A stretch of 64,000 nucleotides of DNA, taken from NCBI GenBank assembly GCA_011009095.1, contig VTPC01090598.1:204219-268218 (forward strand). Direction: 5' to 3'. Positions 32,958 to 44,400 of this stretch are shown here, piece after piece; position 1 is the first letter of the stretch, and the number at the start of each line of letters is the position of its first letter. The notes beneath the pieces are model-generated. The model saw nothing but the letters and a program-made list of their open reading frames with translations. It did no database searches and was not told the origin of the DNA. Origin of the DNA: Ignelater luminosus (Eukaryota; Arthropoda; Insecta; Coleoptera; Elateridae). Both the position numbers and the translations under genes were made by a program.

Positions 32958-33739
32958 TCTGATTAATCGGACCGTTTGGGCCTGTTGCATTTTTTGGACT
33001 TTTCGACCCTTCGGGTCTCTCGGGTCTATCAGGCCGTACAAATCTTTCGGGCTTTTTGGACCGTTTGATCCTGTTGGTCCTGTCAGACCTTTTGAACTTT
33101 TCGGGTTTTTCGGATTTGTTGGGTCGTTTGGACCTCTCGGATCTTTTGAATCTTTCCGGCCTATCGGGTCTTTTTGAGTCTCTCAAGTCTCTCAGGTAGT
33201 TGAGATCTCCCGAGTTTACCGAACCGTTCGGTCCTGTCGGACCATATGAATCTGTGTTTCAGGTCTGTCAGGCTTTTTCAACCTTTCGGCCCTTCGGGTA
33301 TGTCGGGTCATTTAAACCTCTCGGATCTGTCAGGCCTTTTCGACCTATCGAACCATTCGGTCCCGTCGGGACATATAAATCTGTCTAGCCGTTTTGGTCT
33401 GTTAGGCCTTTTGAACTTTTTGGCCCTTCGGGTTTCTCGGGTTTGTAGGGCCGTTCGAATCTCTTTAGTTTGTTGAACCGTTCGGACCGTTTCGGCGTGT
33501 TGGAGCTTTTGGACTTTTCGTCCCTGCGGGCGTTTTGAGTATATTAGACCGTTCGGATCTCTCAGGCCTATAGAACCGTTCGCTCCTGTCGGGCCATATG
33601 GGCCTGTCAGGCCGTTTTAGTCTGTCAGGCCTTTTTGGATTTTTTTGCCGTTCAGGCGTCTCGGGCCTGTCGGACCGATCAAGAAGTTACAGGATGCTTT
33701 CGAGCTCAGCCTAACAATTTCGTTCCATGCAGGGTGCTA
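32958..33739 (+). repeat. GC-rich array repeat family, copy 3
   Basis: About 700 bp of degenerate tandem units near 9 bp long, for example GGGTCTCTCGG, GGACCGTTTGG, GGTCCTGTCAG and GGCCTTTTGAA. The copy ends with GACCGATCAAGAAGTTACAG, then CCATGCAGGGTGCTA at 33739. This is the same right-hand terminus as copy 5 (CGATCAAGAAGTTACCGGG and GTGCAGGGCTCTA). The 26-bp core seen in copies 1, 2 and 5 is absent. The left end abuts the GAA tail of LINE 4, so the original left terminus is missing. Because the unit is a multiple of three, both strands stay open for 130 codons with low-complexity peptides; I do not regard these as genes. Confidence 0.72.
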
Positions 33740-34305
33740 TTAGTAGATAAAGTATGGGAGAACGGCCTCAAGATTTCATAAGCTTTAACATCAGGCCGAA
33801 AAACGCCGTCGCTTGTGGTCTAAACAACATGCGATTAACGGTTTTTTTTAATTAAATTAGTGAACTGATAAGCCCAAAGGTCAAAATAAAGGTAGCCCTT
33901 ACTGGTCTTTTGTGGTTTAATGGTCTAGGTTTTTTCACCGAAATAAAAAAAAGGCAGCAACCGCCACACAAAGTATCAGTTCATGTATAGCTATCGGAGA
34001 AATGCTACACCGGTGTTATGTCAGAATTGTGCTAATTTTTCAAAGGTATGTTAATTATCGTTTTTAAGGTCGTTTTCTTACTAATTCTTTTTTTTTGTTA
34101 CACTCCAATCCACTCATGTTCCTGAAGAACACCTCATTATGTGGGGTATTCAAAAACGAGTCTCCCAAGAGAGAGAGTAATCGAAGATGTAAAATACTTC
34201 CGCACTCGAAACGCGGCAAGAGATGTAGACACAGACTTGCGCGAGTGATGGGGGGAGCATGTTCAGAATGACCTAATCGATCCACGTAATTAATTACATC
34301 GAAAT
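33740..34305. other. Non-coding DNA
   Basis: No gene recognised. The minus-strand open frame at 34064-34327 has no known motif. An AGAGAGAG tract lies near 34168. Confidence 0.45.
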
Positions 34306-34309
34306 ATAG

Positions 34310-34570
34310 AAAATAGGACTGAACCATATGATAACGACCGTGATGAGATAATAAAAGCTAAAGTAATAAAAGAAACAATAAATGAACTTAATGCACCAAA
34401 GAAAATCTTGTTCTTGAAACATCAAGAAAAGAAGAAATTGTAAATGGAACTTAGACACCCTGTATCTCAAAAATGGTGCACATTTGGAGAAAAAGGTCAC
34501 AAAACAAAAAAGACTTTATTTCTATCAAGGAATGTATACTGCCAGATATTAGCACTTATTTTCAAACCAC
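34310..34570 (+). repeat. Dispersed repeat, third copy of the 7950/8320 repeat
   Basis: TCTTGTTCTTGAAACATCAAG, GGAACTTAGACACCCTGTATC and AAAATGGTGCACATTTGG line up in order with 8272-8365. This makes three copies in the window, one of them inverted. No coding function is evident. Confidence 0.6.
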
Positions 34571-37500
34571 CGTGTATATACAGCTCAAGAAAAACTGCAG
34601 TAAAATTTTAATACCAAAAAGCGGTTGAAGAAAATTCATCTTCAGTTTTATTAGTTTTAATCCAGTAATTCAGGGAAATTGCAACGATTTGTCTGTAGAT
34701 TCTCCAGCCACCTGAAGAATTCTTACTGTTATTTTACAGGTATGGTCACAGGCAAGACTATATCTTCAACTTTAAACTTACAATATTGATGAAGGAATAC
34801 TAAATGAAGAAATTATTTTATGCATTACCTTCTTTTCTTATTTTACCTTTAAGTATTATTGCTTTTTAGGATTTTTTTATTCTTTTTTAATAAAACAGTT
34901 TTTTAAAATATTACTAACAGTAAATTACAATTAAAGAGTTGCGATGTCTACTTAACTTTAATTTTTAAAACAAAACCAATATGATATTCTTGGTTTAGAG
35001 AATATTTTCACGAACAAATTGAAATTCACTTTGTTAACTGTACGTTAATATCGCAACCAGTTACTTTTTAGATTTATATAATAAAATACACCAAAACAAG
35101 ATCATTTGCCGTTCTAATGATATAAATGGCATGCGTTTACGGTAACAAGAAATAGTTAATGGTAGTTATTTATATAGGTGGCTGCTCATGAGAAAGGGCA
35201 GCTGCAGCCATTAGTGCTATCTCCACCATTTGTTGTTACACCCCGCATTCGAGCTCATCAACTCTGAAATGTCTTCATTTTCGCAAAAATATAGGTTTGA
35301 TAACACGGTACCGGGATTGCCTTCAATATATCGTGGTGCAGCGAACTGTAGGCTCGAACACTTTTTTTCCTCGTACCTTCCATACGGTAATACGCAATTT
35401 TCATAATTAAAAAAAGATAAGGACAGATATTTTATAAAAAATGTTAATTGCTTGTAAAGTATTGGGTTATTATAGGTTTTATTAATATTGTGCATCCATG
35501 AGCACCTTAATTAAGGATTAAACTAATCTTGTATAAGGTTGGTGCAGCATGACCCTTTAGTATCCCTAAACTTTAGTATAGTAAAGTGTTGCCAAATTTA
35601 AATCCAGATAATGTTAAGACTAAAATTATACTTGCTCTTGTTGCTGCCAGGTAATAAGAAACTAATTCTAATTAATACAGTGATGGTACTTTACTATCAA
35701 ATAAGCGTAGAGACAACAAGTAAAAGAAAATCTTTAAGTTATTTATCTTTATTTTATCTCCAAGGTATTGTTTTGAATAAGTTATGTTAAAACTAATAAA
35801 ACTGAAAGAATTTTAAAACTGTAAAACCAGAAGTGTTCGTTTATCTACTACAGAAAAGAATTTTTTACTTGCTTTACTTGTATTAATTGTGAAAGTATAA
35901 AAAGCAATTTTTTTCATATTAAGACCTGCCAAGACTAATTTCAAAAACAATATCTTGAGAAACGCAATCCTGAGATCGAATCTGCAATCTTAAGCTTAAG
36001 GTGCAGCTTAAATCACTGGAAAAAAACTTTGAACGTTTGTCAGACAACATTAAAATGTTGTCAATCTTCTAGATCGTCACATGCTTCGATCATCCATGCT
36101 CAAGGTAATTCCAATCACCACTTTATTTCTCGAGATGTCCTGCGATTAATCAGAGGCAAGAGAGACTGTGGAATAGACTCAAAGTTATTTTATCATACAG
36201 GCAGCACTCAAGTGTATACAAAGCTTTGGTCAACGGAATTTTCCCAATTCTCTTCTTTTTATTTCCTGTTCGCTACTTCCAGATAACTTACCCGGCTAGG
36301 ATCCACAATAGAAAACAATTTCAAACTCAAACAATCTTTGAGATACCTGCCGTAGAGAATTTCATTTTCGAAGTCGACTTCTTCATTCATGATTAGTGAA
36401 GTGCAAAACAACTATGTCTGCTATTGGTTTACGCTTTTCAGGCAAAAATGAAAATTGTCCCCGGCAAAATCTGTCATCTGGATTGCTTTTAAATTTGGTA
36501 AAAATATGCGAAAACGCAAAAAAGGGTTAGAAAGTCTTGAAGAGACTCATCAACTTTGTCGTTCAACATATCAGGAAGTCTCTTAGATGGAAAGAGTCAG
36601 AATAATATTATTCCTATCTTTAGGAGAGATCTCAGGATCATACATGAAAATTTCTGGTTCTGCGTTAGTAATTGCACCGGAAGTAGACACAACATCTGTA
36701 AGGTCTTCAAAATCAGAACCTGGTTCTTCTTGATCCAAACGAACACACAATGGAGTTGCTGTTTATAAGAATTCAGCCCTTTTAGGTGTTTAACGTTATC
36801 TACCGTTTTATTAAATTTAGCCACCGTAAGTCTTTTTTGCCTGTCCCCTATAATCAAGATCCGCATGAATAAGTTTTAAGTTTAATTTTAAAGCTTCAGC
36901 ATTGCACTCCGCACGATGGTTCTGCCGTGCATACCGTCGTTGACCAGCGCAGACGGGAAGAGTACGGTCACAGTGCGAGATTTTCTGTATTTCCGCCAAA
37001 ACCTCCAAAGTTTACCAAGGTAAAACCTGTTAGATGACTTCTGCAAGTGGCCTTAAATGAGGTAAATTTCTATTCTTGTCCTTATAGTTAACAGGTAAGA
37101 CAATATTATCGGGAAGGACGAACCACGAAGATGGCTGTTAGAGGTGGCTAGAGCCGGATCTTTGAGCTACCATAAAAAAATTAAAATCATAGTATACTCT
37201 GTCTACTAAATAATTAGTTTTTTCGAATTTTAGTTACTTAACCTAAGAGTAAAAAATACACCAAAATCAAGCGAAAAAGATATAGCTTGTAAGACTTCTT
37301 ATGTTGGGGGTTCTGATACATGTGCGTGCCTTTTTATGGTATTGGTCAGTTCAGCGGCGTAAATCTAAATCGCGTTTTTGGTGGTTCCCGGTGGATGTCA
37401 CAGCAAAACTATAATTAGAAAAAATTATAATGAAATTGTATCTTTTCCATTTTTCTTTTTAGTTGTTGCTTTCTCGTTGCCAACGTATAGTGTGGTCATA

Positions 37501-38562
37501 TAACTACTCCATACATATATACATTTATTTAGAATTATTTACAACTGAATTAATTATAAAATTATATACAAATACCGTATTTACAAATTTAGTTTTTCGG
37601 GGGACATCTTTGATTGTTCATAACAATCACAGCTAACTTGTCTTAAGTTCACTTTTAGTTTTTAACTTTGGCCCTGTGCTACTTTGATGTTATTAATTAT
37701 TGAATGGACAAACTATAACTGCTGCAAACTTTGAAAGTTTTGCAAAAGTTGCTTTCTTGGCATTTCAACAGGAGGAAAATCTCTCAATAAAAATTTAAAG
37801 AAATGGATCTTGCTGGTAACTGCGTTTGTTCTATGCAGAATTTTTACCTTCGAATTTTTGATTGCAACCAGAAATTATAATTACTATAAATCAATTGATC
37901 TACTGATCAATGATAGACAGTTTTGTTGTCATTGAAATCAGCCAGATCTAACAGTTTGTTACAAAGCTTTCTACTCCTAGTGACTCTTCCACGAAACAAT
38001 GGCAAAAAGTGATTTAATAAGGAAAGTATTACCTGATTTTAATAATTTTTCAATATGCTGTATAGAATCAAAAAAAAAATTAGAACCCTCGAGCAGAGAA
38101 TTCGCCGTTTTACATAGAAGCAAAAGATTTATGTAACTAAAACCAACTAACAATAAGAAGTACTTCTTGTAGTTGACAATTAAAAATACTATTCAGTTTA
38201 AATAAAGGTAGATTTGCACGGAAATTTTAATTCTTCTTTATGTTAAAAGTCTCATTGTTATTAATTAATAATATCATGAGAGAGACTTAGAATTTATTTA
38301 CATTAGGATATATCTTATTAGAGTTGAGATGACACATTTCAATTGTGTTTTTGCCGGTCAGGTATTCGATTTCATTAATCCTTCACGTTAAAGATTATAT
38401 GATACTACTAACAACATTGTAACCCACCTATAATTGCCCTAGATATTAAGCAAATCCTTGGTATTAGAGGCGCTTTTTAATTTATAGGATATTTGATGTT
38501 TGTCACAACGCCAACTTTACATGTCAACTACATATAGAAGTGTTAGTTTATGCTTGAGGAAG
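34571..38562. other. Mostly AT-rich non-coding DNA
   Basis: Nearly 4 kb with no gene I can name. A GC-richer patch at 35180-35400 is open on the minus strand (35217-35495) without recognisable motifs. On the minus strand, 36620-37008 gives stretches such as HADLDYRGQAKKTYGG and EEPGSDFEDLTDVV that look more protein-like than the surroundings but are frameshifted and match nothing I recognise. Confidence 0.45.
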
Positions 38563-38635
38563 AATTCGCTAAGCTGAAATGGTTAGAGCTTTCATCCAGA
38601 GAACCAAAGTTGTGGGTTCGATTCTCACGCGAGTT
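38563..38635 (+). tRNA. tRNA-like sequence (tRNA pseudogene or SINE head), 73 nt
   Basis: The length is exactly 73 nt. The acceptor arms AATTCGC and GCGAGTT pair in all seven positions, with one G-T pair. The D arm is GCT...AGC around GAAATGGTTAG, which includes a normal GG. The T arm is GTGGG-TTCGATT-CTCAC with five pairs and an intact TTCGA, also a good internal B box. The anticodon arm is bad: 91-95 and 603-607 (38591-38595 and 38603-38607) pair at only three positions, and the expected T at position 33 is a C. There is no CCA and no poly(T) terminator directly after. It is best read as a decayed tRNA gene or the head of a tRNA-derived SINE. Confidence 0.6.
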
Positions 38636-38639
38636 TTAA

Positions 38640-40600
38640 TTTTTCTGTGTTAAAAGCTTCATTATTAAATAACCCTATATTAAGGCTACTGATTACGCTG
38701 CGCAAGCACCAAATTTAAAATTAACTGTTACGAACCGTATTGAACGGAATAGGAATATCAGACTCGATGTATGTACCCATGAGAGTATAAAGACTACTGT
38801 GGCCTGCAGCTGTGCACATGTAAGGTGGGTTGCGGTGCACTTGTAGCAGGAGTGAGCTTGCTCATCGTGGTTGTGATAGTTAAGCCGGTGGAGAACCGAA
38901 TACCGGTTAAACAACAATTTCTTAGCGTTTCTTTCCGATTCAGGTTAGGTATTGCTTACCTATCCTCACTCATGTTATAATGTACGATTGCTGCGTAGAG
39001 TTCTCCAGCTTAATCTATTTCCACTTCACAGCCAAACAGACGTATTATAGCCTATAATGGCCTATGGTCTATATACGAGCTAGCTGCTTCTTGATAACTA
39101 CTGCAGACCATCGGTGGTTTTATACTCTCTTCAGGTTCCCAGCTGTTGTTTTACTGTTGCTTCCGCTTTTCTGTCTATTCTAAAACTCTCTGTTTAGACC
39201 CGTGTTTTACAGAAATGTTTTTTAGGATCTAACTAATTATCAAGAACAACTGAACAAAATGTGTGAAAATGTCTTCCACACAATAAACTTTCAGGACATT
39301 ACTGAAGTATCCAGCTAACAATAGGTTATATGTTGATCATATGATATTGACAATAGATTGTAGAGAAATGTCAGCGCTGGAAGACCGTATAGCTAAGCTT
39401 GGAGGTTGAACAATCAAATTGATCTCCCGTTCAATCAAATTAAATGATAACGTACGAATTAGAAGTTATCTACCAACTCTATACTGAGCTTTATTGCTAG
39501 CGAGATCTACAGGTTAACAGGTATTCTATTTTACAGACATAAAATAACTCCTCACATACTACAGCCTATCTCTAATGACAACTGAAAGTAAGGATAATGA
39601 TGTTAGAGTATGATTTAGATTTCACACTTCTTTCATCTTTGGAAATTTTAGACAATGGAGGTTTACTCTTTTTAGTATTTACTATCTTAATTATAATTGT
39701 TAAGCAAGCTATCATTTGGTAATATAGAAAACTTACTAGGCAGGAATACCATTTACAGATCTTTACACTAACGAAACCTTCAAGTAGTTAGCAAAAATTT
39801 AGGATATGTGTAACGTAATACCTTTAATCTTAATAATAATAAGTAAGTAAACTTACATTCAATTCCTTGACAAGTGCCAAAAATTGCTTCAGAAATTCTA
39901 AAGGCAAAGACGCTTGTTGACAGAGCTGTACATATTGCAGCTGCAATCTTTGAATGCTGATAACTATCTCTGTATACATGAATACCCAAAAAGATTACAC
40001 GTAGTGGAAGTCTCCAGGCTATTATCCACTAGATTGTTATATAAAACTAAAAATAAAATCAAGATTAATTTTAAAGTTCTATTACTACTTTTTCAAAAAG
40101 TTTTTATCTATCCGTATGCTTTTAATAACTTTTATAATGTAAAGTTGCAGTAATTGTAATTACACTATCTAGTAGAATTGCATTGTTGCGTAAGCTTAAC
40201 ATTTAAAAGTGGGTGTCCGATCTTAGACGACATTTACAAGTCAAACGGCCGAGCAGATTTTTCACCAATATCTAAAAACTATTGAACAAACCAATATGTA
40301 TGAACCAAAAAAACCTTTATAAAGCCTTCCGAATAATATTTTCATTGTCATGTTTGATTTTTAGCCAAAATTATACTGCACTTGTTGCTCTGATTTAAAT
40401 ATTTAGACTTCGAGATCTATCGTTGGACCCGAATAAAATCGTTTTTCTCGTCTCTATTTAAAACTACACCTTTACCGACTTTTAAGCTAGCGAGCTGGTA
40501 CATACATTATTTCTATGCAAGTTAAATTTTTTATTTGAGTCTTTAAACCTATTCTATTCAATAACAGAGTTTCTGAAAGGCCTTATGGTCAAAAGAGAAA
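38640..40600. other. AT-rich non-coding DNA
   Basis: No coding sequence or element terminus recognised. The short open frames at 38693-38917 (minus), 39780-39989 (minus) and 39914-40153 (plus) have no known motifs. Confidence 0.5.
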
Positions 40601-40639
40601 AATTATTAAAATATATTCTATTGATAGAATTCGTAGTGT

Positions 40640-42560
40640 TACCTTCGAAGATGGTGTTGTTTAAGAAACTTAAGCACAATGATAGGCACTATGTATAGAT
40701 GATCTCAAGCAGAAATAAGACACAGGATGGTGTTCAAACAAATAAAGCTTATGGGAGCGATTTTATTGTTTTTAGCATTCCAGCAAACGCGAAATATAAA
40801 AGTACGTAAGGCAATTTTTGTCCTTGCGATAGATAGAATGATTTAGATTTAAGAGAAACACGATGCCGTAGGAGTTTTGTTTTACTCAGTGAATGCTCTT
40901 GCAGTTTTCTAAAACAATAAATTAAGTTTTTAAGATTATAGCTCTTGCTGTGCTCTTTTATTCCTATAATGATAGAAGGTTCAAGCTGAGTTCAAAACGT
41001 TGAGAAAAAATAGTTAAATGGAACGGTAGCGGAGTGGTAGTTTAACGGTAACTTATTTCAAGGACATTAGAAAGTGAAAGAAAGAAAAGCACAACATCAG
41101 AGTTTTGTATGCAATATGAATAATTAGTATGTATGATAGATAAGATGGTTGAAGTCATTTATTGAAAAAGGGACTCACAACGAAAAGCTACCACAAGTAG
41201 CTTCAAGTGAAAGCGCGATCCTGAATCCACAATAGCTTACCTTAGAAAGATTTGAAAGTAAAAAAATAAAAAGTAGCACGAGTAGGAATTTTGTGGATCA
41301 GTATCTGACACTCCCAGAAGATAAGTTTCAAACGAGTTTTTTTTAAACAAGGTTATAGCTCTGCTTTATTCTTACGATTTGGCAAGACCAAGGTGTTACC
41401 GTCAAAGACGGCGTTGATGGTAAAAGTGAGGCACAACACTAGGCTGCCATAAATGGCCTTAAAATGAAGCGTGATTTTAGATTAACGATAACTATGAGGT
41501 TAAAAAAGTAAAAGAGAGCAAAGCACGACATGGAAGTTCTGTGGGCGATCGAAAGAACGCGCGTTGAAAATGAATAAGAAAGGCCCACCAAGAACTCATA
41601 AAGGACGAGAGCACTAATACTTACTAAATGTGAGAACAGTTTTCTGGGTCCATGAAGTTGTTATTGTTGCATTGCTCTTTAGGGCAGCAGGCAAGGGAAC
41701 ACTGAAAAATTTCTTTATAACTCAGTGCTCCAGTCTGACACTGCCTATGTCTGTGCAGCGTCGGCACTAGGCTATTTGGTGTCTTCGTGTAATGAACAGA
41801 ACGATGAGTGGTTTGTTTAATGTCAGTTTCAGTTGTCTTATTCGCCACTGTTCAACGTCTAGTTACCACAGCAAGTATGACAAGCTGCCTCATTTGTACG
41901 TCCTTGCGCCGGCTCTGTTTTGGATAATTCGTGACACTATGCTGATCGTACAAAATGTACGTCTAGAATTAACAAACTTGCAAAGTTGCAAACCTCACTT
42001 AGGGACTTGACATATTGCTATGGGTTTTCATAGAGTTATTAAATATCTAAATGTTCTAGGAAGAACACTGGAAATTTTAAGAGAAAAATGCTAGAAGTCT
42101 GCTCTAAACACTCGTAGACACTAAATAACCGAAAGATTATTGGTTATGGTTCTCAAAACTACTAAATATTGTATTGCATCCTTCACGCGATGGCTTTGTT
42201 TAAACAAAATTCAGTGAATCTAGACTGAGAAGTCTAAAAACACTCTCTAAACTTCAAGGTGTAAAATGTTCCATGCCAGAGAGATGAACAACGCAACTGG
42301 TGCAAATTTTTATTTTCCTTATACTCGTGAGGTTTGACATGAGTAATAATAGACTTAGTAAAAGCTAATAATTATGGTAAACAAGATAAACCTCCATTAG
42401 AGCAAACAAGCGACCCCGGTGCTCTCTAAAATGATAAAGAAAGGCTGTGACATAGCCCTCGTCTAATAATTTTAAACTTATAAGGGCCTTGATGGCATAA
42501 GTGGTGAATAAATCAAAAGTGACACCCTAGAGAAATGATACTTTTAAACAAGAGAACTAA
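40640..42560 (+). repeat. Block of dispersed repeats shared with 59.9-62.2 kb
   Basis: Several segments recur around 60-62 kb. GAATCCACAATAGCTTACC at 41222 matches GGATCCACCATAGCTTACCC at 60834. AGATTAACGATAACTATGAGG near 41475 matches AAATTAACGATAATTTACTT near 61966, and both are followed by GGTTAA and AAGTAAAA. GCACTAATACTTACTAAATG near 41615 matches GGTACTAATACTTATTAAACG near 60084. AATTTCTTTATAACTCAGTG near 41708 matches AATTTCTTCGTAACTCGGTG near 62130. The order is only partly conserved. No protein is evident. Confidence 0.55.
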
Positions 42561-43440
42561 AGTGAGTTAAAACAGCAAAATAAAAAGGACTGAGAAATTT
42601 AAAAAATCCAGCAACAAGGAACATGGCTGGTAGTAAGATGGAGGGTAGATGCATCTTGCCGTCGGAGCTGGGCAAGCACAAATATAAATAAAAAAGGAAA
42701 GTTTTTTTTTGGATTTATCGTGACAAATAATTGAGATAAAATGACCACCAGAAACAAACCTGCCTTTGTTAGGTGCAATAGATAAGAAGTTATAGGCATC
42801 GCAATAGCTACAACCTGTGCTAGCAGCTTCATCAAAAATTGAAGAGTTACTCAAATCACAGAAACATTTGCATTTATATAACAAAACTTTAGAACGAAAG
42901 AATGACTAGAAAACAATGATTGGGAGTCTTTCAAAACAGACCTTAATCAAAATTTTCATATGGTTAACGATAATATTAACAGACAGGCATGATTTTGAAG
43001 AGCAAGTATAGAAGACCACCGGCATAGACGGAAACTGTCCTAAAATAGAAAATAACGTAGCCAATACAGTTTGATAGTACGATGATTACTTTAAAAAAAG
43101 AAAAAATAGTACGCAAACTATTCAAAAGGGCAAAAACAGCAGAAGCATGCATGAAAATGCACTTTGAGGAGGTTTCGACTTTGGAAGTTCCAACAAGTGG
43201 CTGCACAGAACGAGAAAAAACCTTCTGGTTACAAGAGTCAAGTTCACATAGGCTTTTCTGTTTTAACGAATCCCCTAGGCGCAATTTTAACTCCCGGTAG
43301 GAATTTTTAACGTCAACGTATCGTAGTTGCAAGTAGCTCACTGCCTTACATCCCTTCCAGAGAGTAACACGACATCTTTTTACAGATTTCTTTCTTGTGA
43401 AAAACCTCAGAACCTCAGTCGGGTATCAAACCCGTTCAGA
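42561..43440. other. Unassigned DNA with minus-strand open frames
   Basis: Minus-strand open frames at 42567-42884 and 42976-43341 (105 and 121 codons) have no recognisable domain. The first contains several cysteines (YKCKCFCD, GCSYC), and a second overlapping frame is hydrophobic. I see no promoter, splice or element context to support a gene. Confidence 0.35.
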
Positions 43441-43444
43441 TTTT

Positions 43445-43865
43445 CTATCCATGGTCGCTCTTGCACAAATGACAACGTGTCGTTGACTATTTGTTTGTGT
43501 CACTCCCATTAGGCCTAGATTTGTCAAACTTCGTTCCAGCACTTGTATATCTGTATGCATGACCAAGATTTTCCATAATTGCCAAGTCTATAAAGACGCG
43601 TTCATCTTGTTCCTGGGTTCGTTTTTTAATGCTTTTTCAGAGTTGTTTGTCGTGATTAAATGGAAATTGGGCAACAAGTCTCTAAGTTTTCTAATACTCG
43701 TAACGTATCAGTTTTCGTTGACTTTCTATAAATCTTGAGAAATTTTCTGGTGGCTCTTGCATAAACGACACGTGTCGTTGACTGTTTGTTTGCGTCTCTC
43801 CCGTTAAGCCTAGATATGTCAAACTTTGTTCCAGCTCTTGTATATCTATGTACATGGCCATAGCT
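43445..43865 (-). repeat. Direct duplication of an about 115-bp unit, 307 bp apart
   Basis: The segment at 43446-43563 (GCTCTTGCACAAATGACAAC, CGTTGACTATTTGTTTG, TTGTTCCAGC-like, CTTGTATATCTGTATGCATG) is repeated at 43753-43859. On the minus strand both copies stay open in one frame and give similar peptides, DIQELEQSLTYLGLTGETQ and DIQVLERSLTNLGLMGVTQ. Upstream, on the minus strand, 43900-44020 gives a helical stretch, ESELQNINKRLAKLQ. A decayed protein-coding repeat, possibly from a retroelement gag, is one reading; the family is not recognised. Confidence 0.5.
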
Positions 43866-44027
43866 TCTGTTCTCTTAATTTCTTAAGAATTTAACTCTTC
43901 CTCGTTGTTTCTGCTATATTGTAATTTCGCTAATCTCTTATTTATATTCTGTAATTCGGATTCTGTCTCTATCATTTTCTTTCTGTAATCTATTCCCAGT
44001 TCTTGTTCTGCTTTTAAAATCTCACGT

Positions 44028-44400
44028 TAGAGCCCTGCACGGATATAAATTTCCAGTCTTGGCCCGACCCGGTTTGACTGGGGAAAGCTTGACGCGGCCC
44101 GAAAAAACCTGATGACTTTTTGATCGGCCCGCAAGCCAGAGAAGGCCAAACAGCCGGAGAGGTTCAAGGGTCTAGAAATCCAAAAGGCCCGACAGCCCGA
44201 GAGGGCCAAGCGGTTCAAAAGGCCCGACTGACCCGAGAATCCCAAAGGGCCAAGAAGTACAAAAGACCCGACGACCTAAAAGTTCCAAACGGTCCAAAAG
44301 GTTGGACAGGCCCGACCGGTCCGACCGGCCTGACCGGCACCATAGACCCGTATTGCCCGACAGGGGCTAAAGATTCAGTACCAAACCTGCGATTTTCGGG
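44028..44400 (+). repeat. GC-rich array repeat family, copy 4
   Basis: This copy has the best preserved left terminus, TAGAGCCCTGCACGGATATA at 44028, followed by TTCCAGTCTTGGCCCGACCC, GCTTGACGCGGCCCGAAAAA and CTTTTTGATCGGCCCGC. These are the same subterminal landmarks, in the same order, as at 1590 and, inverted, at 61644. About 230 bp of CCGACAGCCCGAG-type 9-bp units follow and end near CGACAGGGGCTA (about 44360), which may be a decayed right terminus. The 26-bp core is missing. No target duplication is visible. Confidence 0.7.

Noticed and set aside
32779..33476. Open frames of 130 codons on both strands with RPERxKRP or GPFG-like repeats, resembling a collagen or proline-rich gene
   Set aside because: They are produced by the 9-bp tandem unit, which keeps all phases open; the same peptides appear at the other array copies, on either strand, without starts or splice context.
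41020..41070. Second tRNA-like sequence (GGTAGCGGAGTGGTAG)
   Set aside because: No acceptor or T-arm pairing and no B box could be found at the right distance.
42567..42884. Cysteine-containing minus-strand frame as a possible small secreted protein or toxin-like peptide
   Set aside because: No signal peptide at the start, irregular cysteine spacing, an overlapping alternative frame and repeat-rich surroundings.
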